The notes: generated from the letters alone by a model not told the origin. A stretch of DNA of 64,000 nucleotides from Methylobacterium sp. J-030 (GCF_022829545.1 NZ_JAKSYM010000369.1:62001-126000), one strand, 5' to 3'. Shown: positions 47,784 through 55,756, numbered from the stretch's first letter. Made by a program: numbers and translations.

Positions 47784-49121
47784 CTACATCTGGCGCAGTT
47801 CCGAGCGATCGAAGAACAGGGCCACGAGGCTGCAGACGGCACCGGAGAGGAGATAGACCCCGATCATCGCCAGCCCGTAGCGCTGCGACAGGAACAGCGC
47901 GACGAGCGGGGCGAAGCCCGCCCCGAGCAGCCACGCGAAGTCGGAGGTCAGCGCGGCACCGGTGTAGCGGTAGCGGTTGCCGAGGCGCGCCGTCACGGCG
48001 CCCGCGGTCTGCCCGTAGGCGAGCCCGAGCAGCATGAAGCCGATCGTGACGTAGATGGTCTGGCCGATCGCGCTCTCGCCGAACAGGAGCGGCGCGACGA
48101 TGCTGCCGAGGGCGAAGAAGGCGATCAGCGACGCACTCATGATCAGGGAATTGCGGCGGCCGATCTGGTCGGCGATCAGCCCGGAGGCGGCGACCGCGCC
48201 GGCGCACACGATGGCGCCCGAGAACTGCACGATCAGGAACTCGCCCGGCGAGCGGCTGGTGTTGGTCTGCGTCAGCGCCAGCCACGCGATCGGGAAGATC
48301 GTCACGAGGTGGAACAGCGCGAAGGCGGCCAGCGGCACGAAGGCGCCGCGGATCACGTCGCCCGCGTGGTGGCGGAACAGCTCCAGCGCCGGGACCGGGC
48401 GCAGCCGGTCGAGGTCCATCATCCGGGCGAACTCGTCGGTGGCGACGAGGCGCAGCCGGGCGAACAGGGCGACCACGTTGATGGTGAAGGCGCAGTAGAA
48501 CGGGAAGCGCCAGCCCCAATCGATGAAGTCCGCCTCGTCGAGGTTGACGATGAAGAACGCGAACAGGGCGCTCGCCACCATGAAGCCGAGCGGCGCACCG
48601 AGCTGCGGGATCATCGCGTACCAGCCGCGCCGCTCCCGGGGGGCGTTCATGGCGAGCAGCGAGGCGAGACCGTCCCAGGCGCCGCCCAGCGCCAGGCCCT
48701 GCAGCACCCGCAGGCCGGCCAGGAGGTAGACCGCCGTGATGCCGATGCTGTCGTAGCGCGGCAGGAAGCTCACCGCCGCGGTCGATCCGCCGAGCAGGAA
48801 CAGGGCGGTCGTCAGCTTGACGCTGCGGCCGTGGCGCCGGTCGATCGCCATGAAGATCACGGTGCCGATCGGCCGGGCGATGAAGGCGAGGGCGAAGATC
48901 GCGAAGGCGTAGAGCGTGCCTTTGAGCGGATCGACGAAGGGGAAGAACACCTTCGGGAAGACCAGCACGCAGGCGATGCCGAAGACGAAGAAGTCGAAGT
49001 ATTCGGAAGCGCGCCCGATCACCACGCCGATGGCGATCTCGTTGGGATGGACCTTGTGGTCCCCCATCGCCTGTTGGGCATCGCGCTCGAGGCCTGTGAC
49101 CGTCGGGGTGTTCGCGCTCAT
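47784..49121 (-). CDS. MFS transporter of the metabolite:H+ symporter type
   Basis: A 445-residue major facilitator with 12 predicted helices. The start at 49121 (MSANTPTVTGLERD) follows a weak ribosome-binding site; longer forms add low-complexity sequence. Features of the MHS/ProP-like subgroup are IGRASEYFDFFVFGIACVLV (helix 1), PIGTVIFMAIDRRHGRSVKL (the motif A loop) and RVLQGLALGGAWDGLASLLA. Substrates of the group are organic acids, sugars or betaines; no call is possible here. It lies upstream of cyoABCD on the same strand, with the hairpin array between. Confidence 0.88.
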   Translation of the reverse strand: MSANTPTVTGLERDAQQAMGDHKVHPNEIAIGVVIGRASEYFDFFVFGIACVLVFPKVFFPFVDPLKGTLYAFAIFALAFIARPIGTVIFMAIDRRHGRSVKLTTALFLLGGSTAAVSFLPRYDSIGITAVYLLAGLRVLQGLALGGAWDGLASLLAMNAPRERRGWYAMIPQLGAPLGFMVASALFAFFIVNLDEADFIDWGWRFPFYCAFTINVVALFARLRLVATDEFARMMDLDRLRPVPALELFRHHAGDVIRGAFVPLAAFALFHLVTIFPIAWLALTQTNTSRSPGEFLIVQFSGAIVCAGAVAASGLIADQIGRRNSLIMSASLIAFFALGSIVAPLLFGESAIGQTIYVTIGFMLLGLAYGQTAGAVTARLGNRYRYTGAALTSDFAWLLGAGFAPLVALFLSQRYGLAMIGVYLLSGAVCSLVALFFDRSELRQM

Positions 49122-49277
49122 CTCTGGTTGTCGCCCTCGCCGCGCGCCAGTCGAGGCGCCTTGGCCGGAACCGCCTCTTGCGGCATGTCCAGAGGTATCG
49201 CAACCGGCTCCGGACGCAAGTTCACCCACTGACGCATGCATGGCACCGCGCGCGATCCGTCGAGTCGGCCCAGACGG

Positions 49278-51464
49278 TCAGACGCGGTAGTGCGCGGAAT
49301 TCCGTGACAGGTTGATGTTGTAATACGGGTCGGCGCGCAGCTCCGGACCCCAGCGGTCGAGCATGGTCAGCACCTCGCCCTCGAAGCGCTTCTGCTTCTC
49401 GGGGGTGTCCTCGGCCCCGCGGCTCTTCGACTCGTGGTGGATCAGCTTGGCAAACGGCGTCCAGACGATCCGGTAGCCGGCCCGGCGGATCTTCAGGCAG
49501 AGGTCCACGTCGTTGAACGCGACCTTCAGGGCGGTCGCGTCGAAGCCGCCGACCTCGGCGAAGACGTCGGCCCGCATGGCGAGGCACGCACCCGTCACCG
49601 CCGAGACCTCGTGGGCGATCACCATGCGGCAGAAGTAACCCGGGTCTGCGTCCGGCACGCCGAGATGGCCGTGGCCGGCGACGCCGCCGATCCCCAGCAC
49701 GATGCCGCCGTGCTGGATGGTCCGGTCCGGATAGAGGAGTTTGGCCCCGACGGCGCCGATCTCCGGCCGGACCGCGTGGCGGACCAACTCGGTGAGCCAG
49801 CCCGGCTCCAGCACCTCGATGTCGTTGTTGAGGAACAGGAGGATCGGCCCGGTGGCCGCCGCCGCCCCCCGGTTGGAGAGATCGGAGAAATTGAAGGCCC
49901 CCGGCACCGGCATGACGCGGACCCGCGGATCGTCCCGGTAGCGGGCGAACAGGGCGGCGGTCGCGGGCTCGCGGCTGTCGTTGTCGAGGATGACGACCTC
50001 GATGTCGGGGTAGTCGGTCGCGGTCAGCAACCCGTCGAGGGTCACCGACAGGATCTCGGCGCGGTCCCGGGTCGGGATGATCGCCGAGACCCGGGGCGGC
50101 GGCTCCGGCAGGGGCCGGATCAGGCGGTTGAAGCCGTTGGGGCCGGCCTCGGCCCGCCCGCCCCAGGGGGCGACGACCTCCTCCAGGGCGCGCAGGCGCG
50201 CGGCCTCCGCCCGGGCGAGCGCCCGGTCCGAGAAGGTGCCGGAGCCCTGCCCGGCGCGCCAGTGATAGAGCACCCGCGGGATGTGGCGGATGCGGGCGGG
50301 ATCGAGGCCGGCGGTCAGCCGGAGCAGCAGATCGTGGTCCTGGCTGCCCTCGAAGCCCGGGCGCAGGCCGCCGAGGGCGCGTAAGGATTCGGTCCGCACC
50401 ACCGTGAGATGGTTGATGTAGTTCTGCGCGTAGAGCAGCTCCCGGTCGAAGCCCGCCTTGAAATGCGGGTCGAAGCGGCGGCCGCGCCCATCGATCTTGT
50501 CCTCGTCGCTGTAGATCAGCACGAGGTCGGGGTCGCGGCGCAAAGCCCGGGCGACCTCGTAGAGCGCGTCCACGGTCAGCGCGTCGTCGTGGTCCATGAA
50601 GGCGCAGGCGACGCCCCGGGCGAGGCCCAGCGCGTCGTTGGTCGCCCGGGCGATGTGGCCGTTTTCGGGCCGGGTCAGCACGCGGATGCGCGGATCGGCC
50701 TTGGCCGCCTTCGCCAGGATCCGCGGGATCGCGGGCCGGGTGGAGGCGTCGTCGACGACGCAGAGTTCCCAATGGGGGTAGAGCTGCGCGCCGAGCGAGG
50801 CGAGGGCGGCCCTGAGCACCTTCGGGTCGGGGTCGTGAACCGGCATCAGCACGGAGATCAGGGGTGGGTCGGCCCAGGCGGCGATCTCGGCGGCGATCCC
50901 GTCCCGCTCGGGCCGGCGCAGGGTGTGGGTGCCGAGCCACGCCTCGTAGCCGCTCACCCGCCGATGGCGCAGGGCCCGGCCGAGGAAGCCCCGGGCCCGG
51001 ACCTTCTTGCCGAGGACGCGCCAGTACAGGGCCTGCACGGTCAGGCCCGGCTCGCGCAGGAGGCCGCGCCCGGCCAGGACCGGCCGGGCGAGGGGGCGCA
51101 GGGCGATCCGGCGCAGCCGGGCCGGCGCCCGGCCGGACGGGTCGGCGACGCGGAGTTCGCTCGCGTCCTCAGGCAGGCGGCCGACCCACGCGAAGGCGCC
51201 GCCGCCCCGCGCCTCCTGCGGCAGGAGCGAGCCCGGGCGCCCGTCGGCCCCGACGAAGCTGATATCCGGGACGGTGTCGCGACCCTCGGCCGGATCGTTC
51301 GCCAGGACGATCTCGACCCAGCGGCCCGCGAGCCCCGGCAGGCCCACGCGCAAGCCGTCCGCCGCCGCCCGCGCCGGCAGGGGGCGCGGGCCGCGACCGA
51401 ATCCGGTGACCTGCGCCGGCGGAAGATGTCGGTCGGACATCGCCGTCCCGGGAACGGACGCCAT
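49278..51464 (-). CDS. Two-domain family 2 glycosyltransferase
   Basis: A 728-residue protein with two GT2 domains in tandem after a roughly 200-residue N-terminal region. Domain 1 (about 205-420) has LISVLMPVHDPDPKVL, LCVVDDASTRPA, CAFMDHDDALT (the metal-binding DHD) and YSDEDKIDG. Domain 2 (about 450-690) has VSAIIPTRDRAEILSVTLDG, EVVILDNDSREPATAA, ILLFLNNDIEVLEPGWL and AFNDVDLCLKIRRAGYRIVW. No membrane helices are evident. It likely adds sugars to a surface polysaccharide or O-antigen-like chain. No other glycan genes are adjacent. An alternative start is 51440. Confidence 0.9.
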   Translation of the reverse strand: MASVPGTAMSDRHLPPAQVTGFGRGPRPLPARAAADGLRVGLPGLAGRWVEIVLANDPAEGRDTVPDISFVGADGRPGSLLPQEARGGGAFAWVGRLPEDASELRVADPSGRAPARLRRIALRPLARPVLAGRGLLREPGLTVQALYWRVLGKKVRARGFLGRALRHRRVSGYEAWLGTHTLRRPERDGIAAEIAAWADPPLISVLMPVHDPDPKVLRAALASLGAQLYPHWELCVVDDASTRPAIPRILAKAAKADPRIRVLTRPENGHIARATNDALGLARGVACAFMDHDDALTVDALYEVARALRRDPDLVLIYSDEDKIDGRGRRFDPHFKAGFDRELLYAQNYINHLTVVRTESLRALGGLRPGFEGSQDHDLLLRLTAGLDPARIRHIPRVLYHWRAGQGSGTFSDRALARAEAARLRALEEVVAPWGGRAEAGPNGFNRLIRPLPEPPPRVSAIIPTRDRAEILSVTLDGLLTATDYPDIEVVILDNDSREPATAALFARYRDDPRVRVMPVPGAFNFSDLSNRGAAAATGPILLFLNNDIEVLEPGWLTELVRHAVRPEIGAVGAKLLYPDRTIQHGGIVLGIGGVAGHGHLGVPDADPGYFCRMVIAHEVSAVTGACLAMRADVFAEVGGFDATALKVAFNDVDLCLKIRRAGYRIVWTPFAKLIHHESKSRGAEDTPEKQKRFEGEVLTMLDRWGPELRADPYYNINLSRNSAHYRV

Positions 51465-51795
51465 CAGCGCCGGCCCTCGCCGGCTGCGGGGGCGACGCTC
51501 CGCGTGCCCGCGGATCCGGGGTCGCGGGTCGAATCACCCGGATCGTGGTCGATGATGCAGCGCATGTCTCGAAGCATGGGGCGGCGGGCCGGCGCCCTGC
51601 GGCGCGGCCGGAGGCCGGGCGGCAGGCCCATAGCGCATTTTGCCGGGCCCGTGCACCTCGCCCGGACCGGCCGTGCGCGGGCCCCTCGGGAAACAGGTTC
51701 CGCTTGCGCCCCGGCCGGGCAGGGGCTATAGGCCCCGCCCACCGGAGCCCGCACGGCTCCGGCCCGGGCGCGTCGCTCAGCGGGGGAGCCCTGCC

Positions 51796-51824
51796 TTGAC
51801 AGGGTCGGGGGCTCTCTTCATAGG
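51796..51824 (+). promoter_or_regulatory. Putative promoter of tRNA-Val
   Basis: A consensus -35 box TTGACA (51796-51801) is followed after 17 nt by CATAGG (51819-51824), an acceptable though weak -10. Transcription would start near 51831, about 58 nt before the tRNA. The spacing and the perfect -35 favour this, but it has not been compared with known promoters. Confidence 0.45.
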
Positions 51825-51858
51825 TCGCCGAGGTGTCTGGGCTAGTTCGATGGCGTCC

Positions 51859-51873
51859 AGGTTCGGCGAACCT
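51859..51873. promoter_or_regulatory. Palindrome upstream of tRNA-Val (AGGTTCG-G-CGAACCT)
   Basis: A perfect 15-nt palindrome lies 16 nt before the tRNA 5' end. A second, nearly identical one (GGTTCG-T-CGAACC) lies 41 nt after it at 52004-52016, and both are followed by CTGAT and a CGGGT-like sequence. The GGTTCGA-like core resembles the T-arm sequence, so these may be remnants of tRNA-directed recombination or hairpins in the precursor. Confidence 0.5.
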
Positions 51874-51888
51874 GATCGCGGTCGATGA

Positions 51889-51963
51889 GGAGACGTAGCA
51901 CAGCGGTAGTGCATTCCCTTGACATGGGAAAGGTCACAGGTTCGATCCCTGTCGTCTCCACCA
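51889..51963 (+). tRNA. tRNA-Val (anticodon GAC)
   Basis: A complete cloverleaf can be drawn. The acceptor GGAGACG pairs with CGTCTCC. The D-arm contains AGCACAGCGGTAGTGC. The anticodon stem TTCCC/GGGAA encloses loop TTGACAT with anticodon GAC at 51921-51923. The T-arm is ACAGG-TTCGATC-CCTGT. The discriminator A and encoded CCA (51961-51963) follow. It reads GUC and GUU codons. Confidence 0.97.
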
Positions 51964-52003
51964 CTCGCCGGACGGTCAAGCCGATTGCGGCGCGGTGGTC
52001 TCC

Positions 52004-52016
52004 GGTTCGTCGAACC
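52004..52016. promoter_or_regulatory. Palindrome downstream of tRNA-Val (GGTTCG-T-CGAACC)
   Basis: A 13-nt palindrome matches the upstream one at 51859-51873 except at the centre. The two lie on both sides of the tRNA, and the following bases also agree, so a roughly 22-nt imperfect direct repeat brackets the tRNA gene. Confidence 0.5.
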
Positions 52017-52061
52017 TGATGCGGGTTCCGCGGACCGCAGCCGAAGGTTCGTAGCGCCGCC

Positions 52062-52331
52062 ATGACCGCCGAACGCAGGCACTGGTTCTACGACAGCCGG
52101 ATCCTGGTCTGCGCCTTCTGCCTGGTCCTGTTCGTCGCGATCTTCTGGCAGGTCAGCCGGTTCGAAGGCTTCCAGCCGATCTTCACCTGCGAATCCAAGA
52201 ACGACATCGACCGCCTGTTGCTCACCTCCGGGATGGATGCCTGCATGGGCAACGCCCATTCGCAGGACGAGAAGGAGCGCTGCATGCGCACCGTCTATCT
52301 CCTGGCCTGCATGAAGGAGCGCTGGCGCTGA
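52062..52331 (+). CDS. Small single-pass membrane protein with a Cys-containing domain
   Basis: An 89-residue protein with one N-terminal helix (about residues 14-32, ILVCAFCLVLFVAIFWQV). A 55-residue extracytoplasmic part follows with four cysteines (TCESKNDIDRLLLTSGMDAC, ERCMRTVYLLACMKERW). The Cys spacing suggests two disulphides in a small helical domain. No family is recognised. It starts 99 nt after the tRNA and may have its own promoter in the palindrome-containing spacer. Confidence 0.65.
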   Translation: MTAERRHWFYDSRILVCAFCLVLFVAIFWQVSRFEGFQPIFTCESKNDIDRLLLTSGMDACMGNAHSQDEKERCMRTVYLLACMKERWR

Positions 52332-52685
52332 CGGGCGTCGGGGCCGGCGGCAGAAAGGTCTGAGATCAGGGACCAGCCGGGACTGGAATGGCCCTACGGC
52401 CCCATCGAGAACGCACACGCGCCGCGGGCGCGCACGACCGCGCCGTGAGCGACGGGGCGTGCGGCGCGCTCAACGGCCTGATCGACACGGAGCGCGGAGA
52501 TCGTGATCGACCTCCGGCCGTCGAGGAACAACATCTTCCGGAGACGAGCGCGCGGGGCCCGCGAAAGCCCGCGAGGATCGTGCACGCGCCCGCATTCCTG
52601 CAGGATCGGCGCTGTTTTAACCGTCCGTTAACCATTTTTACCAGTTTAGTTGGATCAGAGTCCGGCCGTAGGGAGCAGAAGGTCC
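52332..52685. other. Gene-free spacer with a CtrA-type box
   Basis: The first 270 nt of this spacer are GC-rich with no supported gene. The end (52610-52660) is AT-rich and contains the motif TTAACCGTCCGTTAACC, described separately. It is the likely promoter region of the coiled-coil gene pair. Confidence 0.5.
52617..52633 (+). promoter_or_regulatory. Perfect CtrA-binding motif (TTAA-N7-TTAAC)
   Basis: TTAA (52617-52620), seven bases, then TTAACC (52628-52633) match the full alphaproteobacterial CtrA box. It lies 53 nt before the GTG of the first coiled-coil gene, a position typical for direct activation or repression. TTAA is rare in this GC-rich DNA, so a chance match is unlikely. Confidence 0.7.
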
Positions 52686-53195
52686 GTGAGCGAGCTGCAG
52701 AGGCTTCTGAACGACCCGCGCTTCCGGCCCGCGGAGAGGATCAAGCAGGAACTCGGTGCCGTGCCCGAAGCCGGCATCGGCAACGTCCTCCGGGTCGTCT
52801 CCTCGATGCAGGAGCCGGCCGAACTCCCCGCGCCGAACGCGCCGCCGCAGGATTGGGACGCGCTGATCCACCGGGTCCAGACCGCCGCCCGTCAGGCGCG
52901 CGTGGTCGAGGCGCAGGCCCGGGAGCGGGAAGAGCGGATCGAGCACGTGCTGGAGCGGGTCCGGGAGGACATCAACGCCTCCAACGAGCGGGCCCGCATC
53001 GCGGAGATGCAGGCCCGGGACGTCCAGGCCCGCGCCGAGGCGCAGGTCATCGCCGCCGAGGAACGCGTCAAGGCCTCCGAGGCCCGCGCCCGCGCCGCCG
53101 AGGAGCGGGCGCGGCACGCCGAGGAATGGCTCGGGCGCGTTCAGGAGGCGATCCTCGCCGAATTCTCCGACATGACCGATCAGGCCGCGGCGTGA
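52686..53195 (+). CDS. Coiled-coil protein A of a coupled pair
   Basis: A 169-residue protein. The GTG at 52686 is chosen because GGGAG and AGAAGG lie just upstream; a TTG at 52650 is the alternative. The N-terminal 60 residues are mixed (LQRLLNDPRFRPAERIKQEL). From about residue 60 to the end it is one long Ala/Glu/Arg coiled coil with RARIAEMQARDVQARAEAQV and EARARAAEERARHAEEWLGR, closing with VQEAILAEFSDM. No membrane segment. A CtrA box precedes it and the next gene overlaps it by 4 nt, suggesting a cell-cycle-regulated structural or scaffold protein. Function unknown. Confidence 0.72.
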   Translation: MSELQRLLNDPRFRPAERIKQELGAVPEAGIGNVLRVVSSMQEPAELPAPNAPPQDWDALIHRVQTAARQARVVEAQAREREERIEHVLERVREDINASNERARIAEMQARDVQARAEAQVIAAEERVKASEARARAAEERARHAEEWLGRVQEAILAEFSDMTDQAAA

Positions 53196-53653
53196 GCGGG
53201 TCCGCCGGCGCGGCGTTCGCGGCACGCGCGGATACCCCCGACCATCGGGGCGACCCGATCGACCGGGTCGTGGCGTTGTTCGCGGGTCCTGCGCCGGCCG
53301 CGGCTCCGGAGCCCGACGACTGGTCGGCCTCCCTGACCGCGGTGCGCGGCCTCGCGACCCGGGTGCGCACCCTTCAGACGCGGGCCCGGGATTCGATGCG
53401 GGAGGCCCAGCGCTCCGTGCGGGAGGCGGAATCGGCCGCGCGCGCCGCCGAGGATCGGGCGCTGCACGCCGAATCCCTGCTGCGCGAGGCGGTGGCCCGG
53501 GCGGAGCGCGCCGAGGATCAGGTCCGCGCGGCGGCCGAGCGGATCGAGCGGGCGGAGGCCCAGACCGCCGAGGCGCGGGCGTGGCTGCGGCGCATGCACG
53601 AATGCATGGTCAGCGAGTTCGGCGCCCTCACCCAGGAACCGGCCCTGGCCTGA
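53192..53653 (+). CDS. Coiled-coil protein B, paralogue of the upstream protein
   Basis: A 153-residue protein whose GTG overlaps the previous stop (GTGA), so translation is coupled. After about 45 less-ordered residues (DHRGDPIDRVVALF) there is a continuous coiled coil (ATRVRTLQTRARDSMREAQR, RAAEDRALHAESLLREAVAR). The end, ARAWLRRMHECMVSEFGAL, parallels the partner's EEWLGRVQEAILAEFSDM. The shared end motif (WLxRxxExxxxEF) points to an old duplication and to a conserved tail function. The two proteins may form a heteromeric filament or scaffold; this is inference. Confidence 0.7.
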   Translation: MSGSAGAAFAARADTPDHRGDPIDRVVALFAGPAPAAAPEPDDWSASLTAVRGLATRVRTLQTRARDSMREAQRSVREAESAARAAEDRALHAESLLREAVARAERAEDQVRAAAERIERAEAQTAEARAWLRRMHECMVSEFGALTQEPALA

Positions 53654-53766
53654 ACCCGCCGGGCCGAAACTCAAGCAGGTTTCGCAAAGGTGGCCGCCGG
53701 TTTTGCGAAGAAACCCTGCGACCGACCGAGGACCCGAGCGGACGACGCGTTGGCCTGCCAAGGCAA

Positions 53767-53836
53767 GGCTCTCAGCCTGTGTCGTGATGCGCGCTCTTGA
53801 GCCGAACCGGTGTCCGCTTCGGCGGAGGGCGCCCTA
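53767..53836. repeat. Nested hairpin repeat, copy 2, abutting a minus-strand stop codon
   Basis: This 70-nt element starts GGCTCTCAGCC and has outer arms GCGCGCTC / GAGGGCGC (one mismatch) and inner arms GCCGAA / TTCGGC. It is the counterpart of 30783-30852. Its final CTA is the TAG stop of the 84-aa gene on the minus strand, exactly as for gpsA at copy 1. It lies between convergent genes. Confidence 0.8.
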
Positions 53837-54088
53837 GGCCAGCGCCGGGGCGGCCACGACGTCGACGGCGTGCAGCGCCCAGGCGAACGGATCGCCGGGG
53901 CCGTAATACACCGCGATCTCGAGCTGAAGGATCCGGATGCAGGCCTCGGACAGGTCCGGCAGCAGGTCGCGGCCCTGGCGGTCGAGGACGGTGGTGAGCG
54001 CGGGCAATGGCCGCCCCTCCCGGTAGGTGACGAGCACCTGCGCCTCGGCACGGGGATCGAGCGGATCGATGCAGTAACGCGCCGTCAT
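53834..54088 (-). CDS. Hypothetical protein (84 aa)
   Basis: An 84-residue soluble protein with a strong ribosome-binding site (GAGGAGG) upstream of the ATG at 54088. The sequence has RAEAQVLVTYREGRPLPALT, then DLLPDLSEACIRILQLEIAV and YYGPGDPFAWALHAVDVV, a small alpha/beta pattern. Not recognised. Its stop is supplied by the last bases of the nested hairpin repeat. Confidence 0.65.
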   Translation of the reverse strand: MTARYCIDPLDPRAEAQVLVTYREGRPLPALTTVLDRQGRDLLPDLSEACIRILQLEIAVYYGPGDPFAWALHAVDVVAAPALA

Positions 54089-54308
54089 CCGAACCTCCTC
54101 CGCACCAGCCGCGGTGGCCGCCGGTAATCCGGCTCTGTAACAGTCCGATGAAGCCGACCGCCCGGGGCGGGGGACGGACGGTGCGAGCGGGCGTTTTCCC
54201 GCGCCGCGTGGCCCGGCCGACGCAATGCGAGCGACCGCCTTAAGCCGGTGCATACGCCCGTCGCGGCAGGGTTCCCGGATCCGTTCGACATCCTCCGGCA
54301 GGGTCGCC

Positions 54309-54464
54309 GTGACGCTCAGCATCGTCCTCAGCACGGCGCTTCCGCTCCTCACGGGGGTGGTGGCCCTGCTGTGGGCCGGATGGGTCGCGCCGGAGCAGGA
54401 AACGCGCCCCGACCCGCCGAGCCCGCGCGCCCCGCAGACGTGGTGGCGCGGGCGGAGCCGTTAA
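54309..54464 (+). CDS. Possible small single-pass membrane protein (51 aa)
   Basis: A GTG at 54309 would start a 51-residue protein with one helix (LSIVLSTALPLLTGVVALLW) and a short Pro/Arg-rich cytoplasmic tail. CAGGG lies 7 nt upstream. A longer ATG form (54225) adds a basic, unlikely segment. Small proteins of this kind are common but unannotated. The call rests on the hydrophobic segment alone. Confidence 0.4.
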   Translation: MTLSIVLSTALPLLTGVVALLWAGWVAPEQETRPDPPSPRAPQTWWRGRSR

Positions 54465-54476
54465 GAGAGTCTTCAC
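54461..54476 (+). promoter_or_regulatory. CtrA-like motif with one mismatch (TTAA-N7-TTCAC)
   Basis: TTAA (54461-54464), seven bases and TTCAC (54472-54476) differ from the CtrA box at one position. It lies 61 nt before the ATG of the 115-aa gene at 54537, and overlaps the stop of the preceding small ORF. It is weaker than the perfect box at 52617 and is offered only as a candidate. Confidence 0.35.
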
Positions 54477-54536
54477 CCTGCCGCGACCCCGCCGCGGAGG
54501 CGCGAAACCCTCCGGGGCCGCTGCCGGTTTCGAGGG

Positions 54537-54884
54537 ATGACCCAGTTCACGCTCGTGGCTCCGGCTCAGCCGCTGCCCGCCGGAAGCGCGCGGAAGCGCG
54601 GCTCGGCACATCGGTCGGCCAACCTGCCGGGGAGCCGGAGCGCCATGCTCGAGCGGCTCGCCCGGGAACTCGATCTGCCGGTCGAGGCCTTCCTCACCGA
54701 GGCGGACCCGGACACGGACTCCCCGGGCGCGGCACCGGTCGCGGAGGCCGGCGACCTCCTGGCCCTGGAACTCGTGGCCCTGGTGCGCCACTGGCTGGCG
54801 ATCGGCGACGGCCAGGCGCGCCGCCGCGTCCTGAGCCTCGCCCGCCAGGAGGCCGAACGGTCGGGGCTGCGCGTCTGCGCCTGA
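54537..54884 (+). CDS. Hypothetical protein resembling the tail of an XRE-type regulator
   Basis: A 115-residue protein. Residues 37-54 (MLERLARELDLPVEAFLTEA) look like the segment that follows the helix-turn-helix in XRE-family regulators. The C-terminal ALVRHWLAIGDGQARRRVLS with LARQEAER is also typical of such regulators. The HTH itself is not visible; the first 30 residues are basic and disordered. It may be a truncated regulator or a small protein built on the same dimerisation region. A CtrA-like site lies upstream. Confidence 0.5.
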   Translation: MTQFTLVAPAQPLPAGSARKRGSAHRSANLPGSRSAMLERLARELDLPVEAFLTEADPDTDSPGAAPVAEAGDLLALELVALVRHWLAIGDGQARRRVLSLARQEAERSGLRVCA

Positions 54885-54971
54885 GCGCGGGACGGGTTCC
54901 GGCGGCGGCCCGCGCCGGGCTATGACGGTCCGGCAGCCCCCGTGGCGGGGGCCGGTTCTGGGAGGCCGTAC

Positions 54972-55751
54972 ATGGATCTCGGCTTGAGCGGGCGCCGGGC
55001 GCTCGTCTGCGCGGCGAGCAAGGGGCTGGGCCGCGGCTGCGCCCTGGCGCTCGCCCGGGAGGGCGTGGCGGTGACGATCACCGCCCGCAATGCGGAGACG
55101 CTGGAGCGGACCGCGGAGGAGATCCGCCGGGCGACCGGCGCCACCGTCACCACGGTCGCGGGCGACATCGCCACCGAGGCCGGCCGCGCCGCAGCGCTGG
55201 CCGCCTGCCCGGAGCCCGACATCCTGGTCACCAACGCGGGCGGCCCGCCCCCGGGCGACTTCCGCGCGTGGGACCGGGACGCCTGGATCCGGGCGCTCGA
55301 CGCCAACATGCTGGCGCCGATCGCGCTCATCCAGGCGACCGTCGACGGGATGATCGACCGCACATTCGGCCGGATCGTCAACATCACCTCCGGGTCGGTG
55401 AAGGCGCCGATCCCGCATCTCGGCCTGTCGAACGGCGCCCGCGGGGGGCTGACCGGCTTCGTGGCGGGCCTCGCCCGGCAGACGGTGCGGCACGGGGTGA
55501 CGATCAACAACCTGCTGCCCGGCCCGTTCGACACCGACCGGATCCGCGGCAATGCCGGGGCGCTCGCCGCCAAGGCCGGCCTCAGCGTGGACGCCTTCCT
55601 CGAAGCCCGCGCCCGGGAGAACCCCGCGGGCCGCTTCGGCACCCCCGACGAGTTCGGGGCGGCCTGCGCCTTCCTGTGCAGCCAGCACGCCGGCTTCATC
55701 ACCGGCCAGAACCTGCTGATGGACGGCGGCGCCTATCCCGGCACGCTCTGA
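54972..55751 (+). CDS. Atypical SDR (beta-ketoacyl-reductase-like) lacking the Tyr-Lys pair
   Basis: A 259-residue protein with an SDR fold. The start at 54972 follows GGGAGG. The cofactor region is CAASKGLGRGCALALAREGV, which departs from the usual TGxxxGIG, and NAGG is present near residue 89. After the Ser region ITSGSVKAPIP, the position of the catalytic YxxxK reads LGLSNGARGG, so the Tyr and Lys are absent. The C-terminus (FITGQNLLMDGGAYPGTL) is normal. It fits the divergent BKR-like SDR subgroup that lacks the tetrad and may not be a dehydrogenase. The amidase gene follows across a hairpin repeat. Confidence 0.85.
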   Translation: MDLGLSGRRALVCAASKGLGRGCALALAREGVAVTITARNAETLERTAEEIRRATGATVTTVAGDIATEAGRAAALAACPEPDILVTNAGGPPPGDFRAWDRDAWIRALDANMLAPIALIQATVDGMIDRTFGRIVNITSGSVKAPIPHLGLSNGARGGLTGFVAGLARQTVRHGVTINNLLPGPFDTDRIRGNAGALAAKAGLSVDAFLEARARENPAGRFGTPDEFGAACAFLCSQHAGFITGQNLLMDGGAYPGTL

Positions 55752-55756
55752 GCCGC

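Noticed and set aside
52394..52585. A 63-codon minus-strand ORF before the coiled-coil pair
   Set aside because: It has no ribosome-binding site and no recognisable feature, and lies in the presumed upstream spacer of the CtrA-linked genes.
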